DNA of 64,000 bases from Carya illinoinensis (Eukaryota; Streptophyta; Magnoliopsida; Fagales; Juglandaceae). The notes under the pieces were generated by a model. It was given only the letters and a program-made list of their open reading frames with translations. It did not search any database and was not told the origin of the DNA. The position numbers and the translations under genes were made by a program. The stretch is from positions 18,531,364 through 18,595,363 of the forward strand of contig NC_056762.1 in the NCBI RefSeq assembly GCF_018687715.1, given 5' to 3'. This document shows positions 32,686 to 44,004 of this stretch, piece after piece; the stretch's first letter is position 1; each line of letters starts with the position of its first letter.

Positions 32686-32805
32686 GGGTGCGATCATACC
32701 AGCACTAATGCACCGGATCCCATCAGAACTCCGCAGTTAAGCGTGCTTGGGCGAGAGTAGTACTAGGATGGGTGACCTCCTAGGAAGTCCTCGTGTTGCA
32801 CCCCC
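32686..32805 (+). rRNA. 5S rRNA: 5S rRNA gene 108 (G97A)
   Basis: G97A, last such copy. Class Cr with AGCCATGGG, 308 bp. Confidence 0.97.
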
Positions 32806-32993
32806 CCTTTTAATTTTTACCGCATCTCTGGTCGGATGGACCAGAACGAGAACCAGGGAATGGATTTTTAGGAAAATCGCACCGACCCCATCGCGTAGCC
32901 ATGGGTATCGGTCAGATCGCCGGTTGGCATGAGATAGGCAGGGTGCGGCTAGGTCGTAATAGGATTATATTAGTTTTTCGCTGGTAGCATGAT

Positions 32994-33113
32994 GGGTGCG
33001 ATCATACCAGCACTAATGCACCGGATCCCATCAGAACTCCGCAGTTAAGCGTGCTTGGGCGAGAGTAGTACTAGGATGGGTGACCTCCTGGGAAGTCCTC
33101 GTGTTGCACCCCC
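32994..33113 (+). rRNA. 5S rRNA: 5S rRNA gene 109
   Basis: Consensus body. Class A, 308 bp. Confidence 0.97.
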
Positions 33114-33301
33114 CCTTTTTATTTTTACCGCATCTCCGGTCGGATGGACCGGAACGACAACCGGGCAATGGATTCTTAGGAAAATCGCACCGACCCCATC
33201 GCGTAGCAATGGGTATCGATCAGATCGCCGGTTGGCATGGGATAGGCATGGTGCGGCTAGGTCGTAATAGGATTATATTAGTTTTTCGCTGGTAGCATGA
33301 T

Positions 33302-33421
33302 GGGTGCGATCATACCAGCACTAATGCACCGGATCCCATCAGAACTCCGCAGTTAAGCGTGCTTGGGCGAGAGTAGTACTAGGATGGGTGACCTCCTGGG
33401 AAGTCCTCGTGTTGCACCCCC
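33302..33421 (+). rRNA. 5S rRNA: 5S rRNA gene 110
   Basis: Consensus body. Class A, 308 bp. Confidence 0.97.
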
Positions 33422-33609
33422 CCTTTTTATTTTTACCGCATCTCCGGTCGGATGGACCGGAACGACAACCGGGCAATGGATTCTTAGGAAAATCGCACCG
33501 ACCCCATCGCGTAGCAATGGGTATCGATCAGATCGCCGGTTGGCATGGGATAGGCATGGTGCGGCTAGGTCGTAATAGGATTATATTAGTTTTTCGCTGG
33601 TAGCATGAT

Positions 33610-33729
33610 GGGTGCGATCATACCAGCACTAATGCACCGGATCCCATCAGAACTCCGCAGTTAAGCGTGCTTGGGCGAGAGTAGTACTAGGATGGGTGAC
33701 CTCCTGGGAAGTCCTCGTGTTGCACCCCC
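33610..33729 (+). rRNA. 5S rRNA: 5S rRNA gene 111
   Basis: Consensus body. Class B, 297 bp. Confidence 0.97.
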
Positions 33730-33906
33730 CCTTTTTATTTTTACCGCATCTCCGGTCGGATGGACCGGAACGACAACCGGGCAATGGATTCTTAGGAAAA
33801 TCGCACCGACCCCATCGCTATCAATCAGATCGCCAGTTGGCATGGGATAGGCAGGGTGCGGCTAGGTCGTAATAGGATTATATTAGTTTTTCGCTGGTAG
33901 CATGAT

Positions 33907-34026
33907 GGGTGCGATCATACCAGCACTAATGCACCGGATCCCATCAGAACTCCGCAGTTAAGCGTGCTTGGGCGAGAGTAGTACTAGGATGGGTGACCTC
34001 CTGGGAAGTCCTCGTGTTGCACCCCC
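33907..34026 (+). rRNA. 5S rRNA: 5S rRNA gene 112
   Basis: Consensus body. Class A, 308 bp. Confidence 0.97.
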
Positions 34027-34214
34027 CCTTTTTATTTTTACCGCATCTCCGGTCGGATGGACCGGAACGACAACCGGGCAATGGATTCTTAGGAAAATCG
34101 CACCGACCCCATCGCGTAGCAATGGGTATCGATCAGATCGCCGGTTGGCATGGGATAGGCATGGTGCGGCTAGGTCGTAATAGGATTATATTAGTTTTTC
34201 GCTGGTAGCATGAT

Positions 34215-34334
34215 GGGTGCGATCATACCAGCACTAATGCACCGGATCCCATCAGAACTCCGCAGTTAAGCGTGCTTGGGCGAGAGTAGTACTAGGATGG
34301 GTGACCTCCTGGGAAGTCCTCGTGTTGCACCCCC
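34215..34334 (+). rRNA. 5S rRNA: 5S rRNA gene 113
   Basis: Consensus body. Class C ending GTAGAATGAT, 308 bp. Confidence 0.97.
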
Positions 34335-34522
34335 CCTTTTAATTTTTACCGCATCTCTGGTCGGATGGACCGGAACGAGAACCAGGGAATGGATTTTTAG
34401 GAAAATCGCACCGACCCCATCGCGTAGCAATGGGTATCGGTCAGATCGCCGGTTGGCATGAGATAGGCAGGGTGCGGCTAGGTCGTAATAGGATTATATT
34501 AGTTTTTCGCTGGTAGAATGAT

Positions 34523-34642
34523 GGGTGCGATCATACCAGCACTAATGCACCGGATCCCATCAGAACTCCGCAGTTAAGCGTGCTTGGGCGAGAGTAGTAC
34601 TAGGATGGGTGACCTCCTGGGAAGTCCTCGTGTTGCACCCCC
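34523..34642 (+). rRNA. 5S rRNA: 5S rRNA gene 114
   Basis: Consensus body, A at -6. Class A, 308 bp. Confidence 0.97.
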
Positions 34643-34830
34643 CCTTTTTATTTTTACCGCATCTCCGGTCGGATGGACCGGAACGACAACCGGGCAATGG
34701 ATTCTTAGGAAAATCGCACCGACCCCATCGCGTAGCAATGGGTATCGATCAGATCGCCGGTTGGCATGGGATAGGCATGGTGCGGCTAGGTCGTAATAGG
34801 ATTATATTAGTTTTTCGCTGGTAGCATGAT

Positions 34831-34950
34831 GGGTGCGATCATACCAGCACTAATGCACCGGATCCCATCAGAACTCCGCAGTTAAGCGTGCTTGGGCGAG
34901 AGTAGTACTAGGATGGGTGACCTCCTGGGAAGTCCTCGTGTTGCACCCCC
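34831..34950 (+). rRNA. 5S rRNA: 5S rRNA gene 115
   Basis: Consensus body. Class A, 308 bp. Confidence 0.97.
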
Positions 34951-35138
34951 CCTTTTTATTTTTACCGCATCTCCGGTCGGATGGACCGGAACGACAACCG
35001 GGCAATGGATTCTTAGGAAAATCGCACCGACCCCATCGCGTAGCAATGGGTATCGATCAGATCGCCGGTTGGCATGGGATAGGCATGGTGCGGCTAGGTC
35101 GTAATAGGATTATATTAGTTTTTCGCTGGTAGCATGAT

Positions 35139-35258
35139 GGGTGCGATCATACCAGCACTAATGCACCGGATCCCATCAGAACTCCGCAGTTAAGCGTGCT
35201 TGGGCGAGAGTAGTACTAGGATGGGTGACCTCCTGGGAAGTCCTCGTGTTGCACCCCC
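35139..35258 (+). rRNA. 5S rRNA: 5S rRNA gene 116
   Basis: Consensus body. Class B with a private T at the first spacer base, 297 bp. Confidence 0.97.
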
Positions 35259-35435
35259 TCTTTTTATTTTTACCGCATCTCCGGTCGGATGGACCGGAAC
35301 GACAACCGGGCAATGGATTCTTAGGAAAATCGCACCGACCCCATCGCTATCAATCAGATCGCCAGTTGGCATGGGATAGGCAGGGTGCGGCTAGGTCGTA
35401 ATAGGATTATATTAGTTTTTCGCTGGTAGCATGAT

Positions 35436-35555
35436 GGGTGCGATCATACCAGCACTAATGCACCGGATCCCATCAGAACTCCGCAGTTAAGCGTGCTTGG
35501 GCGAGAGTAGTACTAGGATGGGTGACCTCCTGGGAAGTCCTCGTGTTGCACCCCC
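35436..35555 (+). rRNA. 5S rRNA: 5S rRNA gene 117
   Basis: Consensus body. Class A, 308 bp. Confidence 0.97.
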
Positions 35556-35743
35556 CCTTTTTATTTTTACCGCATCTCCGGTCGGATGGACCGGAACGAC
35601 AACCGGGCAATGGATTCTTAGGAAAATCGCACCGACCCCATCGCGTAGCAATGGGTATCGATCAGATCGCCGGTTGGCATGGGATAGGCATGGTGCGGCT
35701 AGGTCGTAATAGGATTATATTAGTTTTTCGCTGGTAGCATGAT

Positions 35744-35863
35744 GGGTGCGATCATACCAGCACTAATGCACCGGATCCCATCAGAACTCCGCAGTTAAGC
35801 GTGCTTGGGCGAGAGTAGTACTAGGATGGGTGACCTCCTGGGAAGTCCTCGTGTTGCACCCCC
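35744..35863 (+). rRNA. 5S rRNA: 5S rRNA gene 118
   Basis: Consensus body. Class C ending GTAGAATGAT, 308 bp. Confidence 0.97.
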
Positions 35864-36051
35864 CCTTTTAATTTTTACCGCATCTCTGGTCGGATGGACC
35901 GGAACGAGAACCAGGGAATGGATTTTTAGGAAAATCGCACCGACCCCATCGCGTAGCAATGGGTATCGGTCAGATCGCCGGTTGGCATGAGATAGGCAGG
36001 GTGCGGCTAGGTCGTAATAGGATTATATTAGTTTTTCGCTGGTAGAATGAT

Positions 36052-36171
36052 GGGTGCGATCATACCAGCACTAATGCACCGGATCCCATCAGAACTCCGC
36101 AGTTAAGCGTGCTTGGGCGAGAGTAGTACTAGGATGGGTGACCTCCTGGGAAGTCCTCGTGTTGCACCCCC
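36052..36171 (+). rRNA. 5S rRNA: 5S rRNA gene 119
   Basis: Consensus body, A at -6. Class A ending in C instead of T, the first such spacer in the window; 308 bp. Confidence 0.97.
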
Positions 36172-36359
36172 CCTTTTTATTTTTACCGCATCTCCGGTCG
36201 GATGGACCGGAACGACAACCGGGCAATGGATTCTTAGGAAAATCGCACCGACCCCATCGCGTAGCAATGGGTATCGATCAGATCGCCGGTTGGCATGGGA
36301 TAGGCATGGTGCGGCTAGGTCGTAATAGGATTATATTAGTTTTTCGCTGGTAGCATGAC

Positions 36360-36479
36360 GGGTGCGATCATACCAGCACTAATGCACCGGATCCCATCAG
36401 AACTCCGCAGTTAAGCGTGCTTGGGCGAGAGTAGTACTAGGATGGGTGACCTCCTGGGAAGTCCTCGTGTTGCACCCCC
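36360..36479 (+). rRNA. 5S rRNA: 5S rRNA gene 120 (-1C)
   Basis: Consensus body with C at -1. Class Aq, 308 bp. Confidence 0.97.
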
Positions 36480-36667
36480 CCTTTTTATTTTTACCGCATC
36501 TCCGGTCGGATGGACCGGAACGACAACCGGGCAATGGATTCTTAGGAAAATCGCACCGACCCCATCGCGTAGCAATGGGTATCGATCAGATCGCCGGTTG
36601 GCATGGGATAGGCAGGGTGCGGCTAGGTCGTAATAGGATTATATTAGTTTTTCGCTGGTAGCATGAT

Positions 36668-36787
36668 GGGTGCGATCATACCAGCACTAATGCGCCGGAT
36701 CCCATCAGAACTCCGCAGTTAAGCGTGCTTGGGCGAGAGTAGTACTAGGATGGGTGACCTCCTGGGAAGTCCTCGTGTTGCACCCCC
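36668..36787 (+). rRNA. 5S rRNA: 5S rRNA gene 121 (A27G)
   Basis: A27G, seen only here; the BamHI site is kept. Class C, 308 bp. Confidence 0.97.
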
Positions 36788-36975
36788 CCTTTTAATTTTT
36801 ACCGCATCTCTGGTCGGATGGACCGGAACGAGAACCAGGGAATGGATTTTTAGGAAAATCGCACCGACCCCATCGCGTAGCAATGGGTATCGGTCAGATC
36901 GCCGGTTGGCATGAGATAGGCAGGGTGCGGCTAGGTCGTAATAGGATTATATTAGTTTTTCGCTGGTAGCATGAT

Positions 36976-37095
36976 GGGTGCGATCATACCAGCACTAATG
37001 CACCGGATCCCATCAGAACTCCGCAGTCAAGCGTGCTTGGGCGAGAGTAGTACTAGGATGGGTGACCTCCTGGGAAGTCCTCGTGTTGCACCCCC
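36976..37095 (+). rRNA. 5S rRNA: 5S rRNA gene 122 (T53C)
   Basis: T53C in box A (GTCAAG for GTTAAG), seen only here. Class C, 308 bp. Confidence 0.97.
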
Positions 37096-37283
37096 CCTTT
37101 TAATTTTTACCGCATCTCTGGTCGGATGGACCGGAACGAGAACCAGGGAATGGATTTTTAGGAAAATCGCACCGACCCCATCGCGTAGCAATGGGTATCG
37201 GTCAGATCGCCGGTTGGCATGAGATAGGCAGGGTGCGGCTAGGTCGTAATAGGATTATATTAGTTTTTCGCTGGTAGCATGAT

Positions 37284-37403
37284 GGGTGCGATCATACCAG
37301 CACTAATGCACCGGATCCCATCAGAACTCCGCAGTTAAGCGTGCTTGGGCGAGAGTAGTACTAGGATGGGTGACCTCCTGGGAAGTCCTCGTGTTGCACC
37401 CCC
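37284..37403 (+). rRNA. 5S rRNA: 5S rRNA gene 123
   Basis: Consensus body. Class B with GGCATGGCAT, 297 bp. Opens the first copy of the segmental duplication. Confidence 0.97.
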
Positions 37404-37580
37404 CCTTTTTATTTTTACCGCATCTCCGGTCGGATGGACCGGAACGACAACCGGGCAATGGATTCTTAGGAAAATCGCACCGACCCCATCGCTATCAATC
37501 AGATCGCCAGTTGGCATGGCATAGGCAGGGTGCGGCTAGGTCGTAATAGGATTATATTAGTTTTTCGCTGGTAGCATGAT

Positions 37581-37700
37581 GGGTGCGATCATACCAGCAC
37601 TAATGCACCGGATCCCATCAGAACTCCGCAGTTAAGCGTGCTTGGGCGAGAGTAGTACTAGGATGGGTGACCTCCTGGGAAGTCCTCGTGTTGCACCCCC
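37581..37700 (+). rRNA. 5S rRNA: 5S rRNA gene 124
   Basis: Consensus body. Class F, 308 bp. Confidence 0.97.
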
Positions 37701-37888
37701 CTTTTTTATTTTTACCGCATCTCCGGTCGGATGGACCGGAACGAGTACCGGGCAATGGATTCTTAGGAAAATCGCACCGACCCCATCGCGTAGCAATGGG
37801 TATCGATCAGATCGCCGGTTGGCATGGGATAGGCAGGGTGCGGCTAGGTCGTAATAGGATTATATTAGTTTTTCGCTGGTAGCATGAT

Positions 37889-38008
37889 GGGTGCGATCAT
37901 ACCAGCACTAATGCACCGGATCCCATCAGAACTCCGCAGTTAAGCGTGCTTGGGCGAGAGTAGTACTAGGATGGGTGACCTCCTGGGAAGTCCTCGTGTT
38001 GCACCCCC
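37889..38008 (+). rRNA. 5S rRNA: 5S rRNA gene 125
   Basis: Consensus body. Class A, 308 bp. Confidence 0.97.
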
Positions 38009-38196
38009 CCTTTTTATTTTTACCGCATCTCCGGTCGGATGGACCGGAACGACAACCGGGCAATGGATTCTTAGGAAAATCGCACCGACCCCATCGCGTA
38101 GCAATGGGTATCGATCAGATCGCCGGTTGGCATGGGATAGGCATGGTGCGGCTAGGTCGTAATAGGATTATATTAGTTTTTCGCTGGTAGCATGAT

Positions 38197-38316
38197 GGGT
38201 GCGATCATACCAGCACTAATGCACCGGATCCCATCAGAACTCCGCAGTTAAGCGTGCTTGGGAGAGAGTAGTACTAGGATGGGTGACCTCCTGGGAAGTC
38301 CTCGTGTTGCACCCCC
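38197..38316 (+). rRNA. 5S rRNA: 5S rRNA gene 126 (C67A)
   Basis: C67A at the intermediate element, shared only with gene 149. Class A with TTCTTAAG, 308 bp. Confidence 0.97.
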
Positions 38317-38504
38317 CCTTTTTATTTTTACCGCATCTCCGGTCGGATGGACCGGAACGACAACCGGGCAATGGATTCTTAAGAAAATCGCACCGACCCC
38401 ATCGCGTAGCAATGGGTATCGATCAGATCGCCGGTTGGCATGGGATAGGCATGGTGCGGCTAGGTCGTAATAGGATTATATTAGTTTTTCGCTGGTAGCA
38501 TGAT

Positions 38505-38624
38505 GGGTGCGATCATACCAGCACTAATGCACCGGATCCCATCAGAACTCCGCAGTTAAGCGTGCTTGGGCGAGAGTAGTACTAGGATGGGTGACCTCCT
38601 GGGAAGTCCTCGTGTTGCACCCCC
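38505..38624 (+). rRNA. 5S rRNA: 5S rRNA gene 127
   Basis: Consensus body. Class B, 297 bp. Confidence 0.97.
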
Positions 38625-38801
38625 CCTTTTTATTTTTACCGCATCTCCGGTCGGATGGACCGGAACGACAACCGGGCAATGGATTCTTAGGAAAATCGCA
38701 CCGACCCCATCGCTATCAATCAGATCGCCAGTTGGCATGGGATAGGCAGGGTGCGGCTAGGTCGTAATAGGATTATATTAGTTTTTCGCTGGTAGCATGA
38801 T

Positions 38802-38921
38802 GGGTGCGATCATACCAGCACTAATGCACCGGATCCCATCAGAACTCCGCAGTTAAGCGTGCTTGGGCGAGAGTAGTACTAGGATGGGTGACCTCCTGGG
38901 AAGTCCTCGTGTTGCACCCCC
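38802..38921 (+). rRNA. 5S rRNA: 5S rRNA gene 128
   Basis: Consensus body. Class V, 308 bp. Confidence 0.97.
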
Positions 38922-39109
38922 CGTTTTTATTTTTACCGCATCTCCGGTCGGATGGACCGGAACGAGTACCGGGCAATGGATTCTTAGGAAAATCGCACCG
39001 ACCCCATCGCGTAGCAATGGGTATCGATCAGATCGCCGGTTGGCATGGGATAGGCATGGTGCGGCTAGGTCGTAATAGGATTATATTAGTTTTTCGCTGG
39101 TAGCATGAT

Positions 39110-39229
39110 GGGTGCGATCATACCAGCACTAATGCACCGGATCCCATCAGAACTCCGCAGTTAAGCGTGCTTGGGCGAGAGTAGTACTAGGATGGGTGAC
39201 CTCCTGGGAAGTCCTCGTGTTGCACCCCT
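39110..39229 (+). rRNA. 5S rRNA: 5S rRNA gene 129
   Basis: Consensus body, T at 120. Class L, 308 bp. Confidence 0.97.
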
Positions 39230-39417
39230 CCTTTTTATTTTTACCGCATCTCCGGTCGGATGGACCGGAACGACAACCGGGCAATGGATTCTTAGGAAAA
39301 TCGCACCGACCCCATCGCGTAGCAATGGGTATCGATCAGATCGCCGGTTGGCATGGGATAGGCATGGTGCGGCTAGGTCGTAATAGGATTATATTAGTTT
39401 TTCGCTGGTAGCATGAT

Positions 39418-39537
39418 GGGTGCGATCCTACCAGCACTAATGCACCGGATCCCATCAGAACTCCGCAGTTAAGCGTGCTTGGGCGAGAGTAGTACTAGGA
39501 TGGGTGACCTCCTGGGAAGTCCTCGTGTTGCACCCCC
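39418..39537 (+). rRNA. 5S rRNA: 5S rRNA gene 130 (A11C)
   Basis: A11C. Class B, 297 bp. Confidence 0.97.
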
Positions 39538-39714
39538 CCTTTTTATTTTTACCGCATCTCCGGTCGGATGGACCGGAACGACAACCGGGCAATGGATTCT
39601 TAGGAAAATCGCACCGACCCCATCGCTATCAATCAGATCGCCAGTTGGCATGGGATAGGCAGGGTGCGGCTAGGTCGTAATAGGATTATATTAGTTTTTC
39701 GCTGGTAGCATGAT

Positions 39715-39834
39715 GGGTGCGATCATACCAGCACTAATGCACCGGATCCCATCAGAACTCCGTAGTTAAGCGTGCTTGGGCGAGAGTAGTACTAGGATGG
39801 GTGACCTCCTGGGAAGTCCTCGTGTTGCACCCCC
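39715..39834 (+). rRNA. 5S rRNA: 5S rRNA gene 131 (C49T)
   Basis: C49T. Class C ending GTAGAATGAT, 308 bp. Confidence 0.97.
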
Positions 39835-40022
39835 CCTTTTAATTTTTACCGCATCTCTGGTCGGATGGACCGGAACGAGAACCAGGGAATGGATTTTTAG
39901 GAAAATCGCACCGACCCCATCGCGTAGCAATGGGTATCGGTCAGATCGCCGGTTGGCATGAGATAGGCAGGGTGCGGCTAGGTCGTAATAGGATTATATT
40001 AGTTTTTCGCTGGTAGAATGAT

Positions 40023-40142
40023 GGGTGCGATCATACCAGCACTAATGCACCGGATCCCATCAGAACTCCGCAGTTAAGCGTGCTTGGGCGAGAGTAGTAC
40101 TAGGATGGGTGACCTCCTGGGAAGTCCTCGTGTTGCACCCCC
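40023..40142 (+). rRNA. 5S rRNA: 5S rRNA gene 132
   Basis: Consensus body, A at -6. Class A ending in C, 308 bp. Confidence 0.97.
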
Positions 40143-40330
40143 CCTTTTTATTTTTACCGCATCTCCGGTCGGATGGACCGGAACGACAACCGGGCAATGG
40201 ATTCTTAGGAAAATCGCACCGACCCCATCGCGTAGCAATGGGTATCGATCAGATCGCCGGTTGGCATGGGATAGGCATGGTGCGGCTAGGTCGTAATAGG
40301 ATTATATTAGTTTTTCGCTGGTAGCATGAC

Positions 40331-40450
40331 GGGTGCGATCATACCAGCACTAATGCACCGGATCCCATCAGAACTCCGCAGTTAAGCGTGCTTGGGCGAG
40401 AGTAGTACTAGGATGGGTGACCTCCTGGGAAGTCCTCGTGTTGCACCCCC
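40331..40450 (+). rRNA. 5S rRNA: 5S rRNA gene 133 (-1C)
   Basis: Consensus body, C at -1. Class Aq ending GTAGAATGAT, 308 bp; this unit has no partner in the second copy of the duplication. Confidence 0.97.
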
Positions 40451-40638
40451 CCTTTTTATTTTTACCGCATCTCCGGTCGGATGGACCGGAACGACAACCG
40501 GGCAATGGATTCTTAGGAAAATCGCACCGACCCCATCGCGTAGCAATGGGTATCGATCAGATCGCCGGTTGGCATGGGATAGGCAGGGTGCGGCTAGGTC
40601 GTAATAGGATTATATTAGTTTTTCGCTGGTAGAATGAT

Positions 40639-40758
40639 GGGTGCGATCATACCAGCACTAATGCACCGGATCCCATCAGAACTCCGCAGTTAAGCGTGCT
40701 TGGGCGAGAGTAGTACTAGGATGGGTGACCTCCTGGGAAGTCCTCGTGTTGCACCCCC
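40639..40758 (+). rRNA. 5S rRNA: 5S rRNA gene 134
   Basis: Consensus body, A at -6. Class Aq, 308 bp. Confidence 0.97.
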
Positions 40759-40946
40759 CCTTTTTATTTTTACCGCATCTCCGGTCGGATGGACCGGAAC
40801 GACAACCGGGCAATGGATTCTTAGGAAAATCGCACCGACCCCATCGCGTAGCAATGGGTATCGATCAGATCGCCGGTTGGCATGGGATAGGCAGGGTGCG
40901 GCTAGGTCGTAATAGGATTATATTAGTTTTTCGCTGGTAGCATGAT

Positions 40947-41066
40947 GGGTGCGATCATACCAGCACTAATGCACCGGATCCCATCAGAACTCCGCAGTTA
41001 AGCGTGCTTGGGCGAGAGTAGTACTAGGATGGGTGACCTCCTGGGAAGTCCTCGTGTTGCACCCCC
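40947..41066 (+). rRNA. 5S rRNA: 5S rRNA gene 135
   Basis: Consensus body. Class C, 308 bp. Confidence 0.97.
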
Positions 41067-41254
41067 CCTTTTAATTTTTACCGCATCTCTGGTCGGATGG
41101 ACCGGAACGAGAACCAGGGAATGGATTTTTAGGAAAATCGCACCGACCCCATCGCGTAGCAATGGGTATCGGTCAGATCGCCGGTTGGCATGAGATAGGC
41201 AGGGTGCGGCTAGGTCGTAATAGGATTATATTAGTTTTTCGCTGGTAGCATGAT

Positions 41255-41374
41255 GGGTGCGATCATACCAGCACTAATGCACCGGATCCCATCAGAACTC
41301 CGCAGTTAAGCGTGCTTGGGCGAGAGTAGTACTAGGATGGGTGACCTCCTGGGAAGTCCTCGTGTTGCACCCCC
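41255..41374 (+). rRNA. 5S rRNA: 5S rRNA gene 136
   Basis: Consensus body. Class C, 308 bp. Confidence 0.97.
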
Positions 41375-41562
41375 CCTTTTAATTTTTACCGCATCTCTGG
41401 TCGGATGGACCGGAACGAGAACCAGGGAATGGATTTTTAGGAAAATCGCACCGACCCCATCGCGTAGCAATGGGTATCGGTCAGATCGCCGGTTGGCATG
41501 AGATAGGCAGGGTGCGGCTAGGTCGTAATAGGATTATATTAGTTTTTCGCTGGTAGCATGAT

Positions 41563-41682
41563 GGGTGCGATCATACCAGCACTAATGCACCGGATCCCAT
41601 CAGAACTCCGCAGTTAAGCGTGCTTGGGCGAGAGTAGTACTAGGATGGGTGACCTCCTGGGAAGTCCTCGTGTTGCACCCCC
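41563..41682 (+). rRNA. 5S rRNA: 5S rRNA gene 137
   Basis: Consensus body. Class B, 297 bp. Confidence 0.97.
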
Positions 41683-41859
41683 CCTTTTTATTTTTACCGC
41701 ATCTCCGGTCGGATGGACCGGAACGACAACCGGGCAATGGATTCTTAGGAAAATCGCACCGACCCCATCGCTATCAATCAGATCGCCAGTTGGCATGGGA
41801 TAGGCAGGGTGCGGCTAGGTCGTAATAGGATTATATTAGTTTTTCGCTGGTAGCATGAT

Positions 41860-41979
41860 GGGTGCGATCATACCAGCACTAATGCACCGGATCCCATCAG
41901 AACTCCGCAGTTAAGCGTGCTTGGGCGAGAGTAGTACTAGGATGGGTGACCTCCTGGGAAGTCCTCGTGTTGCACCCCC
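41860..41979 (+). rRNA. 5S rRNA: 5S rRNA gene 138
   Basis: Consensus body. Class A, 308 bp. Confidence 0.97.
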
Positions 41980-42167
41980 CCTTTTTATTTTTACCGCATC
42001 TCCGGTCGGATGGACCGGAACGACAACCGGGCAATGGATTCTTAGGAAAATCGCACCGACCCCATCGCGTAGCAATGGGTATCGATCAGATCGCCGGTTG
42101 GCATGGGATAGGCATGGTGCGGCTAGGTCGTAATAGGATTATATTAGTTTTTCGCTGGTAGCATGAT

Positions 42168-42287
42168 GGGTGCGATCATACCAGCACTAATGCACCGGAT
42201 CCCATCAGAACTCCGCAGTTAAGCGTGCTTGGGCGAGAGTAGTACTAGGATGGGTGACCTCCTGGGAAGTCCTCGTGTTGCACCCCC
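42168..42287 (+). rRNA. 5S rRNA: 5S rRNA gene 139
   Basis: Consensus body. Class Cs ending GTAGAATGAT, first Cs in the window, 308 bp. Confidence 0.97.
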
Positions 42288-42475
42288 CCTTTTAATTTTT
42301 ACCGCATCTCTGGTCGGATGGACCGGAACGAGAACCAGGGAATGGATTTTTAGGAAAATCGCACCGACCCCATCGTGTAGCAATGGGTATCGGTCAGATC
42401 GCCGGTTGGCATGAGATAGGCAGGGTGCGGCTAGGTCGTAATAGGATTATATTAGTTTTTCGCTGGTAGAATGAT

Positions 42476-42595
42476 GGGTGCGATCATACCAGCACTAATG
42501 CACCGGATCCCATCAGAACTCCGCAGTTAAGCGTGCTTGGGCGAGAGTAGTACTAGGATGGGTGACCTCCTGGGAAGTCCTCGTGTTGCACCCCC
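42476..42595 (+). rRNA. 5S rRNA: 5S rRNA gene 140
   Basis: Consensus body, A at -6. Class C, 308 bp. Confidence 0.97.
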
Positions 42596-42783
42596 CCTTT
42601 TAATTTTTACCGCATCTCTGGTCGGATGGACCGGAACGAGAACCAGGGAATGGATTTTTAGGAAAATCGCACCGACCCCATCGCGTAGCAATGGGTATCG
42701 GTCAGATCGCCGGTTGGCATGAGATAGGCAGGGTGCGGCTAGGTCGTAATAGGATTATATTAGTTTTTCGCTGGTAGCATGAT

Positions 42784-42903
42784 GGGTGCGATCATACCAG
42801 CACTAATGCACCGGATCCCATCAGAACTCCGCAGTTAAGCGTGCTTGGGCGAGAGTAGTACTAGGATGGGTGACCTCCTGGGAAGTCCTCGTGTTGCACC
42901 CCC
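42784..42903 (+). rRNA. 5S rRNA: 5S rRNA gene 141
   Basis: Consensus body. Class B, 297 bp. Confidence 0.97.
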
Positions 42904-43080
42904 CCTTTTTATTTTTACCGCATCTCCGGTCGGATGGACCGGAACGACAACCGGGCAATGGATTCTTAGGAAAATCGCACCGACCCCATCGCTATCAATC
43001 AGATCGCCAGTTGGCATGGGATAGGCAGGGTGCGGCTAGGTCGTAATAGGATTATATTAGTTTTTCGCTGGTAGCATGAT

Positions 43081-43200
43081 GGGTGCGATCATACCAGCAC
43101 TAATGCACCGGATCCCATCAGAACTCCGCAGTTAAGCGTGCTTGGGCGAGAGTAGTACTAGGATGGGTGACCTCCTGGGAAGTCCTCGTGTTGCACCCCC
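43081..43200 (+). rRNA. 5S rRNA: 5S rRNA gene 142
   Basis: Consensus body. Class A ending in C, 308 bp. Confidence 0.97.
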
Positions 43201-43388
43201 CCTTTTTATTTTTACCGCATCTCCGGTCGGATGGACCGGAACGACAACCGGGCAATGGATTCTTAGGAAAATCGCACCGACCCCATCGCGTAGCAATGGG
43301 TATCGATCAGATCGCCGGTTGGCATGGGATAGGCATGGTGCGGCTAGGTCGTAATAGGATTATATTAGTTTTTCGCTGGTAGCATGAC

Positions 43389-43508
43389 GGGTGCGATCAT
43401 ACCAGCACTAATGCACCGGATCCCATCAGAACTCCGCAGTTAAGCGTGCTTGGGCGAGAGTAGTACTAGGATGGGTGACCTCCTGGGAAGTCCTCGTGTT
43501 GCACCCCC
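43389..43508 (+). rRNA. 5S rRNA: 5S rRNA gene 143 (-1C)
   Basis: Consensus body, C at -1. Class Aq, 308 bp. Confidence 0.97.
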
Positions 43509-43696
43509 CCTTTTTATTTTTACCGCATCTCCGGTCGGATGGACCGGAACGACAACCGGGCAATGGATTCTTAGGAAAATCGCACCGACCCCATCGCGTA
43601 GCAATGGGTATCGATCAGATCGCCGGTTGGCATGGGATAGGCAGGGTGCGGCTAGGTCGTAATAGGATTATATTAGTTTTTCGCTGGTAGCATGAT

Positions 43697-43816
43697 GGGT
43701 GCGATCATACCAGCACTAATGCACCGGATCCCATCAGAACTCCGCAGTTAAGCGTGCTTGGGCGAGAGTAGTACTAGGATGGGTGACCTCCTGGGAAGTC
43801 CTCGTGTTGCACCCCC
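43697..43816 (+). rRNA. 5S rRNA: 5S rRNA gene 144
   Basis: Consensus body. Class C, 308 bp. Confidence 0.97.
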
Positions 43817-44004
43817 CCTTTTAATTTTTACCGCATCTCTGGTCGGATGGACCGGAACGAGAACCAGGGAATGGATTTTTAGGAAAATCGCACCGACCCC
43901 ATCGCGTAGCAATGGGTATCGGTCAGATCGCCGGTTGGCATGAGATAGGCAGGGTGCGGCTAGGTCGTAATAGGATTATATTAGTTTTTCGCTGGTAGCA
44001 TGAT

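Larger units (their letters stand above)
27197..33906 (+). repeat. Higher-order block of 3,355 bp, two copies
   Basis: Eleven units (C, Cr, Cm, D, L, B, C, Cr, A, A, B) occur at 27197-30551 and again at 30552-33906. They share private variants: GCGCAGC in the L spacer and ACCAGGC in the B spacer after it. The last B unit differs (ACCAGGC in gene 100's spacer, ACCGGGC in gene 111's). Confidence 0.92.
37284..43388 (+). repeat. Segmental duplication, first copy
   Basis: Genes 123-142 correspond to genes 146-164 at an offset of 7,029 bp, changing to 6,721 bp after gene 132 because gene 133 is an extra unit here. The rare C67A gene variant marks both copies (genes 126 and 149). Confidence 0.88.
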
